Shown here: piece after piece, positions 32,441 through 40,999 of the stretch
Layout: each line of letters begins with the position of its first letter
How positions within the stretch are numbered: position 1 is the stretch's first letter
NCBI GenBank assembly: GCA_947627345.1
Contig: CANQVS010000015.1
Coordinates: 1 to 56,591 of the forward strand
Source: an uncultured Clostridia bacterium
Lineage (GTDB): Bacteria > Bacillota > Clostridia > Oscillospirales > Acutalibacteraceae
Length of the DNA: 56,591 bases
Direction of reading: 5' to 3'
Position numbers and translations under genes: made by a program
Notes under the pieces: generated by a model
The model's database searches: none
Told to the model about the DNA's origin: nothing
What the model saw: the letters and a program-made list of their open reading frames with translations, nothing else

Positions 32441-33104
32441 TTTTTTTCGACTCTTTGTGATTGCCTGTAATAGAATATTCAACCCATTCAGCAATATTTA
32501 CGGCATGGTCGCCGACCCTTTCAAGATATTTGGCAACCATAAGTAAATCAGTGCAAAGCTTTGCGTCACAGTCGTTTTTAATCATATTAACAAGCTCCGA
32601 TTTAACTTTGTCGAAAAGAAAGTCAACCTTGTCATCGTCTTCCGTTACGCTTATAGCCGTTTCAAGATCATTGTTAATAAAGGAATCTACAGATTTTTTA
32701 ACCATAGCAATTACCTCTGAGAAAAGCTCATTTATATGCAACCTTTGATCAATCGTACATCTGCTGATATACTTTGAAAGCTCTGCAATATCGTACGCCT
32801 GATCTCCGATTCTCTCCATATCAGAAATCATTATATGGGCGGAGGAAACTGTTCTTAAATCACTTGCTACAGGTTGTTCGTGAAGAAGAAGTCTTATACA
32901 GAGTCCTTCAATTACACGTTGCTTATGATTAATTTCATCTTCATACTGTCTTACCTGATTGCGAAGCTTTTCGTGGGTATCTTCACTTTCAAAGGTATCT
33001 GTAATAGTTTTTGAAGATATTTCTATAGCTTTTTCACAGACTTTACCCATTTCTTTAACTTCGTTATATAACTCTTTTAATTTTTTATTATACGCATTTC
33101 TCAT
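32436..33104 (-). CDS. phoU: Phosphate signalling protein PhoU
   Basis: A 222-aa all-helical PhoU protein with two tandem PhoU domains. The acidic metal-binding motifs are recognisable (DTHEKLRNQVRQYEDEIN, HIMISDMERIGDQAYDI and YLERVGDHAVNIAEW). It links the Pst transporter to PhoR and restrains phosphate uptake. Encoded three bases after pstB, as is usual. Confidence 0.95.
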   Translation of the reverse strand: MRNAYNKKLKELYNEVKEMGKVCEKAIEISSKTITDTFESEDTHEKLRNQVRQYEDEINHKQRVIEGLCIRLLLHEQPVASDLRTVSSAHIMISDMERIGDQAYDIAELSKYISRCTIDQRLHINELFSEVIAMVKKSVDSFINNDLETAISVTEDDDKVDFLFDKVKSELVNMIKNDCDAKLCTDLLMVAKYLERVGDHAVNIAEWVEYSITGNHKESKKI

Positions 33105-33106
33105 AA

Positions 33107-33856
33107 TTAACCGAACCTTCCTGAAATGTAGTCCTCTGTCTTTTTGTTTTGAGGTTTATAAAAAATTTGATGAGTGTCGCCGTATTCAATAACTTCACCT
33201 AAAAGAAAAAATGCGGTTTTGTCGGAAATTCTTGCCGCCTGTTGCATTGAGTGAGTAACAATAATGATAGTGTATTTATTTTTAAGCTCCATTGTTAAAT
33301 CCTCAATTTTTGATGTGGAAATAGGGTCAAGCGCGGATGTGGGTTCATCCATAAGAATAACCTCGGGATTTACCGCAAGCGCCCTTGCAATACACAGACG
33401 CTGTTGCTGACCGCCCGAAAGCGCCAAGGCTGATTTTTTAAGCTTATCCTTTACTTCGTCCCAGAGGGCGGACTGTCTCAAAGTAGTTTCAACAATTTCA
33501 TCAAGTTGAGAATGTTTTCGGATACCGTGAGTAATAGGACCGTAAGCGATATTATCGTATATGCTCATAGGGAATGGGTTCGGTTTTTGGAAAACCATAC
33601 CTACTCTTTTGCGGAGACAGTTTACGTCAATATCATTGTAAATATTTTCACCGTCGAGCAAAATATTTCCCTCAATTTTACATCCCTCTACGAGGTCGTT
33701 CATTCTGTTTAAGGTTTTAAGTACGGTAGATTTACCGCAGCCTGAAGGGCCGATAAAAGAGGTGATGTTTTTTTCGGGTATTTCAAGAGTAACTCCTTTA
33801 ATAGCCTTGAAATCTCCGTAATGAAGAACAAGATTTTTTATATCAAATTTATTCAT
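33107..33856 (-). CDS. pstB: Phosphate ABC transporter ATP-binding protein
   Basis: A 249-aa ATPase that powers phosphate import. Walker [11 protein letters not shown] loop [10 protein letters not shown] (the PFPMS after the Q loop is typical of PstB), signature ALSGGQQQR, Walker [13 protein letters not shown] and the switch His in VTHSMQQA. Ribosome binding site AAGGAGATC. Sits between pstA and phoU. Confidence 0.97.
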   Translation of the reverse strand: MNKFDIKNLVLHYGDFKAIKGVTLEIPEKNITSFIGPSGCGKSTVLKTLNRMNDLVEGCKIEGNILLDGENIYNDIDVNCLRKRVGMVFQKPNPFPMSIYDNIAYGPITHGIRKHSQLDEIVETTLRQSALWDEVKDKLKKSALALSGGQQQRLCIARALAVNPEVILMDEPTSALDPISTSKIEDLTMELKNKYTIIIVTHSMQQAARISDKTAFFLLGEVIEYGDTHQIFYKPQNKKTEDYISGRFG

Positions 33857-33865
33857 AAGATCTCC

Positions 33866-34705
33866 TTATATTTTTGCAAGTTTTTTTGCAACAAAATTTG
33901 AAAGCGCGTTTATTCCTACAACCAAAATAAGCAACACAACTGCTGTCGCATATGCCTGATTTGTGAAAAGCCCCTCTGATAATAAACAGTACAGATGTAC
34001 TGAGAGGGTTCTTGCCGAGTCCATTAGACTTGAGGCAGTGTCGGCAACTGTACCCGAGGTGTAAATAAGCGCCGCTGTTTCTCCTACGATTCTTCCTATC
34101 GCAAGAATTACACCCGAAAGAATACCGGGGACCGCTGCCGGAAGAACAATCTTAAAAATTGTCCGCAGTTTTCCCGCGCCTAAACCGAAAGAGCCTTCTC
34201 TGTATGTATCGGGTACTGCAAGCAACGCTTCCTCTGTGGTGCGAATAATAGTAGGAAGAACCATTAAAACAAGTGTTAATACTCCCGCTATCATTGAATA
34301 TCCCCAGCCCAAAGCAATTACAAAAGAAAGAAAGCCGAACAGGCCGAAAACAATTGAGGGTATACCCGCGAGCGTTTCAGTTGTAATTCTTATAACCTTA
34401 ACAAGCTTACTGCCCTTTTTTGCGTATTCAACAAGATATACTGCTGAAAAAATACCGATTGGAACAGCTATAAGAAGTGTAAGAAATGTTATATAGACCG
34501 TGTTTATAATTGACGGAAGCATTGATACATTTTCAGAATTGTAATGCAGGTTGAACAGCTCGGGAGTAAGATTCGGAACTCCCATTGCGACAATATAAAT
34601 AATTATAAATATAATTGATAAAACTGTAATAAGAGAGCAAAGGCATATTAAAATCAGGGATATAAGTGAGAAGGAATGTTTAAGATATGTTTTTAATTTT
34701 GACAT
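33866..34705 (-). CDS. pstA: Phosphate ABC transporter permease PstA
   Basis: A 279-aa permease with about six membrane helices. The EAA-like loop region (EALLAVPDTYREGSFGLGAGKLRTI) contacts PstB. AAGGAGAA precedes the ATG and the gene directly abuts pstC. Forms the channel with PstC. Confidence 0.95.
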   Translation of the reverse strand: MSKLKTYLKHSFSLISLILICLCSLITVLSIIFIIIYIVAMGVPNLTPELFNLHYNSENVSMLPSIINTVYITFLTLLIAVPIGIFSAVYLVEYAKKGSKLVKVIRITTETLAGIPSIVFGLFGFLSFVIALGWGYSMIAGVLTLVLMVLPTIIRTTEEALLAVPDTYREGSFGLGAGKLRTIFKIVLPAAVPGILSGVILAIGRIVGETAALIYTSGTVADTASSLMDSARTLSVHLYCLLSEGLFTNQAYATAVVLLILVVGINALSNFVAKKLAKI

Positions 34706-35554
34706 TTAATTCTCCTTCTTCCTTTTAACGAGCGAAAAGCAAACGTTTATGATGAGAATAAATACAAACAGTACAACTGCCGTACCGATAAGCGCATCTC
34801 GATGCAGTCCGCTTGCATATGCCATTTCCATTACAATGTTACTTGTCAGCGTTCTGACCCCGCTTAAAATGCTTGTAGGTATAACGGCTTGGTTTCCTGC
34901 AACCATAACAACTGCCATTGTTTCGCCGATTGCACGTCCTATTGCGAGAATAATTCCTGCCATAATACCGCTTTTTGCGGCGGGGATAACTGTTTTAAAA
35001 ATACTTCTTTCCTTAGTTGACCCGAGCGCAAGCGCGCCTTCATAATACATCGGCGGTACTGCACGGATAGCGCTTTCCGCAGTATTTATAATTGTCGGTA
35101 AAATCATAACTCCCAGAAGAATTGATGTGGTTAAAATACCTTTTCCGTTGGTATGAGTTATATTATTTAGTATAGGAACAACTACTACAAGACAAAAAAA
35201 TCCGTAGACAACCGAGGGTACACTCGCCAAAAGATTAATAACAGGCTTAATTATTTTATAAATGTTTTTAGGACAATACATAGAAAGGTATACTGCGGTT
35301 AAAAGCCCTATAGGAACTCCTATTATAATTGCGCCCGCGGTAACGTAAATGCTGGCTACTATCATTGGAAATATTCCAAATTCGCCTGCCGAAGGTCTCC
35401 AGTGAGTGCCGAATATGAAGTCAAAAAATCCTATCTTTCCTATAGCGGGGACTCCGTTTACAAAAATAAAAAGACATATTGTTACAACCGCTACGATGGA
35501 AATACAGGCACAGCAAAGGAACACCGCTTTCATTAAATTTTCTTTTACTTTCAA
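34706..35554 (-). CDS. pstC: Phosphate ABC transporter permease PstC
   Basis: A 282-aa permease with about six helices and the coupling loop ESAIRAVPPMYYEGALALGSTKE. Start TTG 35554-35552 follows AAGGTG by six bases. It is separated from pstS by a 110-base gap holding a strong hairpin, which probably sets the high pstS to low pstC ratio. Confidence 0.95.
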   Translation of the reverse strand: MKVKENLMKAVFLCCACISIVAVVTICLFIFVNGVPAIGKIGFFDFIFGTHWRPSAGEFGIFPMIVASIYVTAGAIIIGVPIGLLTAVYLSMYCPKNIYKIIKPVINLLASVPSVVYGFFCLVVVVPILNNITHTNGKGILTTSILLGVMILPTIINTAESAIRAVPPMYYEGALALGSTKERSIFKTVIPAAKSGIMAGIILAIGRAIGETMAVVMVAGNQAVIPTSILSGVRTLTSNIVMEMAYASGLHRDALIGTAVVLFVFILIINVCFSLVKRKKEN

Positions 35555-35597
35555 AATTTACACCTTCACTATACAAAACTTAACTTATGTCATATTA

Positions 35598-35640
35598 AAT
35601 ATCGGTTTGAAGAAAGTATTCTTACCCCCAAACCGATATT
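35598..35640 (-). other. Hairpin between pstS and pstC
   Basis: AATATCGGTTTG (35598-35609) pairs perfectly with CAAACCGATATT (35629-35640), 12 bp with a 19-base loop. No good T tract follows on the minus strand. Expected to protect the pstS 3' end or to reduce read-through. Confidence 0.65.
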
Positions 35641-35665
35641 ATTAAAACAGCTTTTTATAAGCCGA

Positions 35666-36562
35666 TTACTTTAAATCTTCCCAGTTGGTAGTTTCAATAA
35701 GATAAATTGATTTAACCTGTTCAGACGTTAGGTTTTCGATAGTATTTTCCTTATTTACTATAACCGCTATACCGTCGATTGCAATTTGCTCGGATACAAG
35801 CGACTTTGCTTCTTCATCTGAAAGCTCTCTGGAGGACATACCGAGGTCAACAGCTTTTTCTGTTGCCGATTGAATACCTGCGGATGAGCCCGACTCCTGA
35901 ATTTCGATAGTAACTTTTGAGTTAAGCTCCTTATACTTATCTGCAAGAACATTCATAACGGGAGCTACCGACGTTGAACCTGCAATAGTAATTTTACCGC
36001 TTAATTTTGAAGCCTTATACTTTTTGTCTGTTTCTATCGGAATATAGCCTTCTTCCTCAATAACAGCCTGACCGTCGCTGCTCATAATGTAGCTTATAAA
36101 ATCCTTAGTGACATCTGAAAGACTGCCGTCAATGTAGCAGATGTTAAACGGACGTGAGATTTTATATTTGCCGTTTTTCACGTTGTCGACAGTACACTCC
36201 GTGCCGTCAATGTTAACAGCCTTTACATCGTCTGACAGCGAACCCAGCGAAACGTATCCGATTGAGTTTGCGTTACCTGCAACTGTTGTGAGCATAACAG
36301 AGGTAGATGATGTGCTTTCGGCATATTCGGAAATAGCGTCTTCACCGTCGTCGTTGACAATTTCAAAGAGTTCGGAGAACGCGCTCCTTGTTCCCGAGCC
36401 TTCCTCTCGTGTTATAGGGTTAATTGAGCCTGTTACCGATGTTTGGTTACCACTGCTCTTTGAAGATGTAACACCGCTCTCAGATGATGAAGAACTGCCA
36501 CACCCTGTAAATATGCAGGCGAGCATAACACCTGCAATTAATGTACACATTACTTTTTTCAT
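35666..36562 (-). CDS. pstS: Phosphate-binding lipoprotein PstS, circularly permuted
   Basis: 298-aa lipoprotein: signal peptide with lipobox FTGC (Cys21), a Ser-rich linker, then two lobes. In ordinary PstS the N-terminal half carries GSTSVAP, GSSAGI and SSRE, and the C-terminal half carries REEGSGTR. Here the order is reversed: REEGSGTR is at residues 52-59 and the first-half motifs come later (GSTSVAP 195-201, GSSAGI 225-230, SSRE 243-246), with the protein ending at NWEDLK. All phosphate-ligand loops are present, so it should bind phosphate. First gene of the operon, behind Pho-box repeats. Confidence 0.93.
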   Translation of the reverse strand: MKKVMCTLIAGVMLACIFTGCGSSSSSESGVTSSKSSGNQTSVTGSINPITREEGSGTRSAFSELFEIVNDDGEDAISEYAESTSSTSVMLTTVAGNANSIGYVSLGSLSDDVKAVNIDGTECTVDNVKNGKYKISRPFNICYIDGSLSDVTKDFISYIMSSDGQAVIEEEGYIPIETDKKYKASKLSGKITIAGSTSVAPVMNVLADKYKELNSKVTIEIQESGSSAGIQSATEKAVDLGMSSRELSDEEAKSLVSEQIAIDGIAVIVNKENTIENLTSEQVKSIYLIETTNWEDLK

Positions 36563-36585
36563 TTTCTTTCATTCCTTTTAAAATT

Positions 36586-36656
36586 ATTATACTTTTCTCA
36601 AGTACGATAAAATTTTACAGCTGTAATGTTAAATGAAAAAGCAGTATAATGTTAAA
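36586..36656 (-). promoter_or_regulatory. pstS promoter region with Pho-box-like direct repeats
   Basis: On the minus strand TTTAACATTA occurs twice (36656-36647 and 36633-36624), 23 bases apart, about two helix turns. A TATAAT lies at 36591-36586 with no -35 hexamer, as expected for a PhoB-activated promoter. The same TTTAAC core is found at the phoB promoter. Confidence 0.55.
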
Positions 36657-36669
36657 AATAAAATTTTAA

Positions 36670-36706
36670 AGAAATTGCACGATTTTATGCAATTTCTCTT
36701 TTTTTT
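36670..36706 (+). terminator. Intrinsic terminator in the leader of the phage-derived operon
   Basis: AGAAATTGCA (36670-36679) pairs perfectly with TGCAATTTCT (36688-36697), followed by C and eight T. It is on the plus strand only 37 bases before the small terminase gene, and no plus-strand gene lies upstream (the divergent pstS does). A TATAAT on the plus strand (36645-36650) could start a transcript that meets this terminator, so it may be an attenuator. Confidence 0.8.
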
Positions 36707-36742
36707 ATACGGTAATTGAGAGCTGAAAGAAAGGAGGATAAT

Positions 36743-37207
36743 ATGTCACAGCTTACTAAAAAAGAAAAGGCGTTTTGCAGGAAATATCTTGAAACGGGAA
36801 GTGTTGAGGAGGCAGGACGTTTTTGCAAAATTTCAAAAGACTGCTATGAGCTTTTAACACGCGAGGATATTTTGAATGAAATTCACCGCCTCGGTGAAGC
36901 TATGGATAAAAGTCTTGAAGTTATCGCAAAAAGCGCTCTGAAACGGCTCGCTGTGGGAAGTATTTCGGACGCGGTCAGTCTTATATTTACCGAAAAGCCT
37001 GACTTTGAAAAGTTAAACGAGCTTGATTTGTTTATGATTTCCGAGATTAAACGCAAGGATAATTTAACGGAAATTAAATTTTTTGACAGGTTTAAAGCGA
37101 TACAAAGTCTTATCGAGGGTTTCGGAAATGATGAAAGTTCCGTTCCGATTTATGACGCTCTTATGGCAGGGGCTGAAAGACTTAATAAAATTGAAGATGG
37201 AGATTAA
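36743..37207 (+). CDS. Phage-type terminase small subunit
   Basis: A 154-aa protein with an N-terminal helix-turn-helix-like region (SQLTKKEKAFCRKYLETGS...) typical of small terminases, which recognise the DNA to be packaged and activate the large subunit. ATG 36743 follows AAAGGAGG (36730-36737); the frame opens slightly earlier without signal. It overlaps the large subunit by 11 bases. First gene of the structural operon. The sequence is divergent and the call depends partly on position. Confidence 0.75.
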   Translation: MSQLTKKEKAFCRKYLETGSVEEAGRFCKISKDCYELLTREDILNEIHRLGEAMDKSLEVIAKSALKRLAVGSISDAVSLIFTEKPDFEKLNELDLFMISEIKRKDNLTEIKFFDRFKAIQSLIEGFGNDESSVPIYDALMAGAERLNKIEDGD

Positions 37208-38438
37208 GCGTTTTTCAAGAAAGCAGTTCAGGGTATTGACGTGGTGGTGCAAAAACAGTCCGAGCGCCTCTAAAGACGCAATTATCTGCGACGGCGCTGT
37301 GCGTTCAGGTAAAACATTCAGTATGTCACTTTCTTTTGTGTTTTGGATGTTCTACCGATTTAATAATTCCGATTTCGCGATTTGCGGAAAAACTATCCGT
37401 AGCGCTCGGAGAAACATTATAACGCCTATGACGTCAACTCTCAGACAGCTTGGTTTCTCGGTAGATGAAAAGTTAAGCCAAAATCTTCTCATCATCTCTT
37501 ACAGGGGCAGAGTGAATCGAGTATATTTATTCGGAGGAAAGGACGAGGGAAGCGCGTCTCTTATTCAGGGTATGACGCTTTCGGGAGTGCTTTTCGACGA
37601 GGTCGCTTTGATGCCTCGTTCCTTTGTCGAACAGGCATTGGCGAGATGCTCGGTTGAGGGAAGTCGTTTTTGGTTTAACTGCAATCCCGAATATCCCGCT
37701 CATTGGTTTTATCAAAGCTGGATTAAAAACGCCGATAAAAAGAACGCGTTTTATCTTCATTTTACTATGAAGGATAACCCATCGCTTTCGGTAAAAACAA
37801 TAAAACGCTACGAAAGCCTGTACAGCGGAAGCTTTTACGAGAGATTTGTTCTCGGAAAGTGGGTTGCCGTTTCAGGCGCTGTTTATCCTTTTATGAAGGA
37901 CAGCTCTTTTGTTAAGGTGCCGGACGGTCCGTTCGAAGAATTTGCCGTTTCTATAGATTACGGAACAGTAAATCCAGCGTCGTTCGGACTTTGGGCTTTA
38001 AAAAACGAGGTGTGGTACCGTATTGACGAGATGTACTTTGATTCCAGAAAAGAGGGTTACCAAAAGACAGACGAGGAGCATTATAAATCTCTTACGGAGC
38101 TTATTGGAGGTCGTAAAATCAGTAGAATTACGGTAGACCCGTCGGCGGCTTCATTTATTGAAACAATAAACCGTCACGGTGAGTTTAATGTTATTCCCGC
38201 AGTAAACGATGTGCTTAACGGTATTCGTCTTACAAGCACGGCTTTAAAAGAGGGCAGAATTAAAATCTGCGAAAATTGCTTTGACAGTATCCGTGAATTT
38301 TCTCTTTATCGCTGGAATGAAAACGGTACTGACGCTCCTATAAAGGAGAACGACCACGCTATGGACGACATTCGTTATTTTGTCGCCACAATTTTAGATA
38401 ACGATGTATGTTTTTCGGCGGTTGCCGCAAGAAGATAA
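37197..38438 (+). CDS. Phage-type terminase large subunit (PBSX-like)
   Basis: A 413-aa DNA-packaging motor. ATPase domain: Walker A-like GAVRSGKT at residues 33-40, Walker B VLFDEVAL with Asp134 and Glu135. Nuclease domain of RNase H type: acidic residues Asp254 (VSIDYGT), Asp314 (ITVDPSA) and Asp390/391 (HAMDDIRY). All are intact, so packaging and cutting should be possible. I choose ATG 37197, inside the end of the small subunit gene; the frame is open earlier only by overlap. An 80-base gap to the portal gene is the longest in the operon. Confidence 0.92.
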   Translation: MEIKRFSRKQFRVLTWWCKNSPSASKDAIICDGAVRSGKTFSMSLSFVFWMFYRFNNSDFAICGKTIRSARRNIITPMTSTLRQLGFSVDEKLSQNLLIISYRGRVNRVYLFGGKDEGSASLIQGMTLSGVLFDEVALMPRSFVEQALARCSVEGSRFWFNCNPEYPAHWFYQSWIKNADKKNAFYLHFTMKDNPSLSVKTIKRYESLYSGSFYERFVLGKWVAVSGAVYPFMKDSSFVKVPDGPFEEFAVSIDYGTVNPASFGLWALKNEVWYRIDEMYFDSRKEGYQKTDEEHYKSLTELIGGRKISRITVDPSAASFIETINRHGEFNVIPAVNDVLNGIRLTSTALKEGRIKICENCFDSIREFSLYRWNENGTDAPIKENDHAMDDIRYFVATILDNDVCFSAVAARR

Positions 38439-38532
38439 GTTGTTATTAAAAGTAAAAATTTCTGTATTCTCCTTATCTGCCCACAATAAGGATAAAGGGA
38501 ATTTTTATTTATAATTAGTGGGCGGAAAGGCT

Positions 38533-39708
38533 ATGGAAATCAAATTGAATTTCTTTAAAAGAAATAAGCTTGCGGATAAAACAGAGGCTCCCGTTTATCC
38601 CGTTCCTGCGACAGCAAGCTCACATCCATTTTCTTATCTGAATAATTATATTCCTCTTAAACAAGCGGAATACAATCTATATTCAAGCCTCAGAGAGGCT
38701 GTTCCGATTATTGACGCGGCGATTGACAAGACGGTAAGGCTTATGGGAACTTTTGAGGTAACAACAAAGAATAAAGAAGTTGACCGAAAGCTTAATAATT
38801 TTCTCTCTACGGTTTCAGTAAACGGCGGTAATCAAGGAATATTTCCGTTCATTACAACCTATATAAACGAGCTTTTAACTTATGGCGAGGCTGTTGGTGA
38901 AATCGTTTTAAACAGCGGTAAAAGCGATGTTGCTGCACTTTATAACGCAAGCTTAAAGGATGTTTGCATTGTCGCCGACGATAATCCGCTTAATCTGAAA
39001 GTTTGCAAAAACGACGTTAATTTTACACCGGCAAAATACCAGAGCCTTATAATTCCAACCCTGCTAAATCCTGAGCCCGGAACAGTTAAGGGAACCTCAA
39101 TTTTAAAGGGCTTGCCGTTTGTAAGCGAGATTTTGCTGACTATTTTTAATTCTATTAAAGCAAATTGGAAGCGCGTAGGGGACGTAAGATTTGCTGTTAC
39201 CTACAAGCCTGACAGCACATCATCTGCCGTGACAAAAAAGCAGGCGGAAATGATTGCCGACGAATGGAGCAAGGCTATGCGTTCGAGAGAGGTGTGCGAC
39301 TTTGTATCAATAGGCGATGTAAGCGTTAAGGTTATAGGCGCTGATAATCAGGTTTTAGACTGCGATGTGCCGATTCGCCATCTTCTTGAGCAGATTATCG
39401 CAAAGCTCTCTTTGCCTCCGTTTGTTCTGGGGTTAAGTTGGTCAAGTACTGAAAGAATGAGCACTCAGCAAGCTGATATATTAACAAGCGAGCTTGAATT
39501 TTACCGTTCGCTTATAACTCCCGTAATCTCTAAAATCTGTCGGATTTTTCTAAGACTTAACGGGTATGACGATTATGTTGAGGTTAATTGGGATTTAATC
39601 AATCTCCAGGATGAAGTTGAAATGTCGCAGGCGCGTTTGAATAACGCTCAGGCTTTAGAGATTGAAAAACGAACAGAGGTGGATAATGAAAACAGGACAG
39701 GTTGTTAA
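38533..39708 (+). CDS. Phage portal protein
   Basis: 391 aa. Sequence pattern of a portal subunit: an N-terminal region with DAAIDKTVRLMGTFEV, then the LLEQIIAKLSLPPFVLGLSWSSTERMSTQQAD segment and an acidic C-terminal helix. Portals form the 12-mer ring through which DNA enters the head. ATG 38533 follows GGAAAGG; GTG 38518 is an upstream alternative. Placed between terminase and protease as in PBSX. The gap before it (38439-38532) contains a small hairpin, CCTTAT/ATAAGG. Confidence 0.85.
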   Translation: MEIKLNFFKRNKLADKTEAPVYPVPATASSHPFSYLNNYIPLKQAEYNLYSSLREAVPIIDAAIDKTVRLMGTFEVTTKNKEVDRKLNNFLSTVSVNGGNQGIFPFITTYINELLTYGEAVGEIVLNSGKSDVAALYNASLKDVCIVADDNPLNLKVCKNDVNFTPAKYQSLIIPTLLNPEPGTVKGTSILKGLPFVSEILLTIFNSIKANWKRVGDVRFAVTYKPDSTSSAVTKKQAEMIADEWSKAMRSREVCDFVSIGDVSVKVIGADNQVLDCDVPIRHLLEQIIAKLSLPPFVLGLSWSSTERMSTQQADILTSELEFYRSLITPVISKICRIFLRLNGYDDYVEVNWDLINLQDEVEMSQARLNNAQALEIEKRTEVDNENRTGC

Positions 39709-40648
39709 AAATTCCGCCATAAAAGACGGAGAGCTTGAACTCATAAACAGCTATGCGCGCAGACAGCTTAGCGAGAACGAAGTCTATGTATTTTCAGTTG
39801 TGCTCTGCGACAACGATGTAGACAGAGATTTTGAGCGTTTTACGGTTGAAAGTTTAGAAAAGCTTTCCGAGCTTTTTGTCGGAAAAACAGGAATCTTTGA
39901 CCATAATCCCAAGGCAGAAAACCAGACGGCGCGAATTATAAGTTGCTCTGTTGAGGCTGTTCAGGGTAAAAAGAACAGCGTGGGGGACGATTATTTCAGA
40001 CTTGTTGCAAGGGCTTATATGCCTGTAAGCGAAAGCAACAAAGAACTGCGTCTTTCCATAGACAGCGGTATAACGCGCGAGGTAAGCGTCGGGTGCGCGG
40101 TTGAAAAGACCCTGTGCAGTATTTGCGGTAATGATATAAACTCTCACGAGTGCAGTCATATTAAGGGAGAAACCTACGGCGATGTTCTCTGCTTCGGAGA
40201 ACTTACAAATCCCTATGACGCTTATGAGTTTAGCTTTGTTGCCGTACCCGCTCAAAAACAGGCGGGTGTAATAAAATCATTTGCAGGAAAGGAAAAATCA
40301 ATGTCAGATATTTTAAAATCAATTGAAAAGTGCGAGGCTGTCGCTCTTTCGGAGAATGACAGCAAAAAGCTGAAATCATATATTGACAGTTTGAAAAAAC
40401 AGGCTTCAGACGGTGTGTACTACAGAAATACACTAATAGGTGATGTTTTGAAATACAGCGCTGTAGTACAGCCCGAAATATCGAGAAAAACGATGGAAAG
40501 CGTTACAGCTTCTCTAAGTATTGAGGAGCTTAAAGAGTTTAAAAACGCTTATGAAAAGAAGATGAACGGCGATGAAACCGTTAAACCACAGCTTTTTGTC
40601 GAAAAATCCGAAAGAAAAACAGATTTAAACACTGAGTTTAAAATTTAA
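39686..40648 (+). CDS. Phage head maturation protease/scaffold (XkdF-like)
   Basis: A 320-aa protein. The N-terminal two thirds resemble XkdF-type prohead proteases (DVDRDFERFT, GKTGIFDHNP, REVSVGC, ELTNPYDAYEFSFVAVPAQ). A CSICGN...HECSH cluster looks like a zinc knuckle. The C-terminal third is helical and Lys/Glu-rich, as in a fused scaffold. ATG 39686 follows GAGGTGG; the gene overlaps the portal by 23 bases. The protease cuts itself and the scaffold during head maturation in related phages. Confidence 0.8.
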   Translation: MKTGQVVKNSAIKDGELELINSYARRQLSENEVYVFSVVLCDNDVDRDFERFTVESLEKLSELFVGKTGIFDHNPKAENQTARIISCSVEAVQGKKNSVGDDYFRLVARAYMPVSESNKELRLSIDSGITREVSVGCAVEKTLCSICGNDINSHECSHIKGETYGDVLCFGELTNPYDAYEFSFVAVPAQKQAGVIKSFAGKEKSMSDILKSIEKCEAVALSENDSKKLKSYIDSLKKQASDGVYYRNTLIGDVLKYSAVVQPEISRKTMESVTASLSIEELKEFKNAYEKKMNGDETVKPQLFVEKSERKTDLNTEFKI

Positions 40649-40657
40649 GGAGGACCT

Positions 40658-40990
40658 ATGAACGTAGATTTTAAGGGCTACGGCGAAAACGTAGCAACAT
40701 TTATTTGTGACAGTTCGCTTGAGGCGGGCAATTTTGTAAAAATGAAGGAAAATTATACAGTATGCGCGGCAACGTCCGGCAGCGAGGTTATCGGATATTG
40801 CGTAGGCGTCAGAGACGGTTATGCTGCAGTACAGCTTTCAGGTTATATTGAGGCAAAAGCAAGCGCGAAAATCGCCCTCGGCTTAACGGGAATAAGCGTT
40901 TCAAGCGCGGATACCGTTTCATCATCCACATCGGCAGGTAAACATCTTGTTGTTTATTCCGATGACAGTACAGTAGGATTTATTCTTTAA
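40658..40990 (+). CDS. Phage head decoration-type protein
   Basis: A 110-aa beta-rich protein encoded just before the capsid gene, with the pattern of capsid-decorating (DUF2190-like) proteins: ENYTVCAATSGSEVIGYCVGV and GYAAVQLSGYIEAKAS. AAGGAGG precedes the ATG. Probably sits on the outside of the head shell. Function by position and general pattern. Confidence 0.65.
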   Translation: MNVDFKGYGENVATFICDSSLEAGNFVKMKENYTVCAATSGSEVIGYCVGVRDGYAAVQLSGYIEAKASAKIALGLTGISVSSADTVSSSTSAGKHLVVYSDDSTVGFIL

Positions 40991-40999
40991 GGAGGAAAT

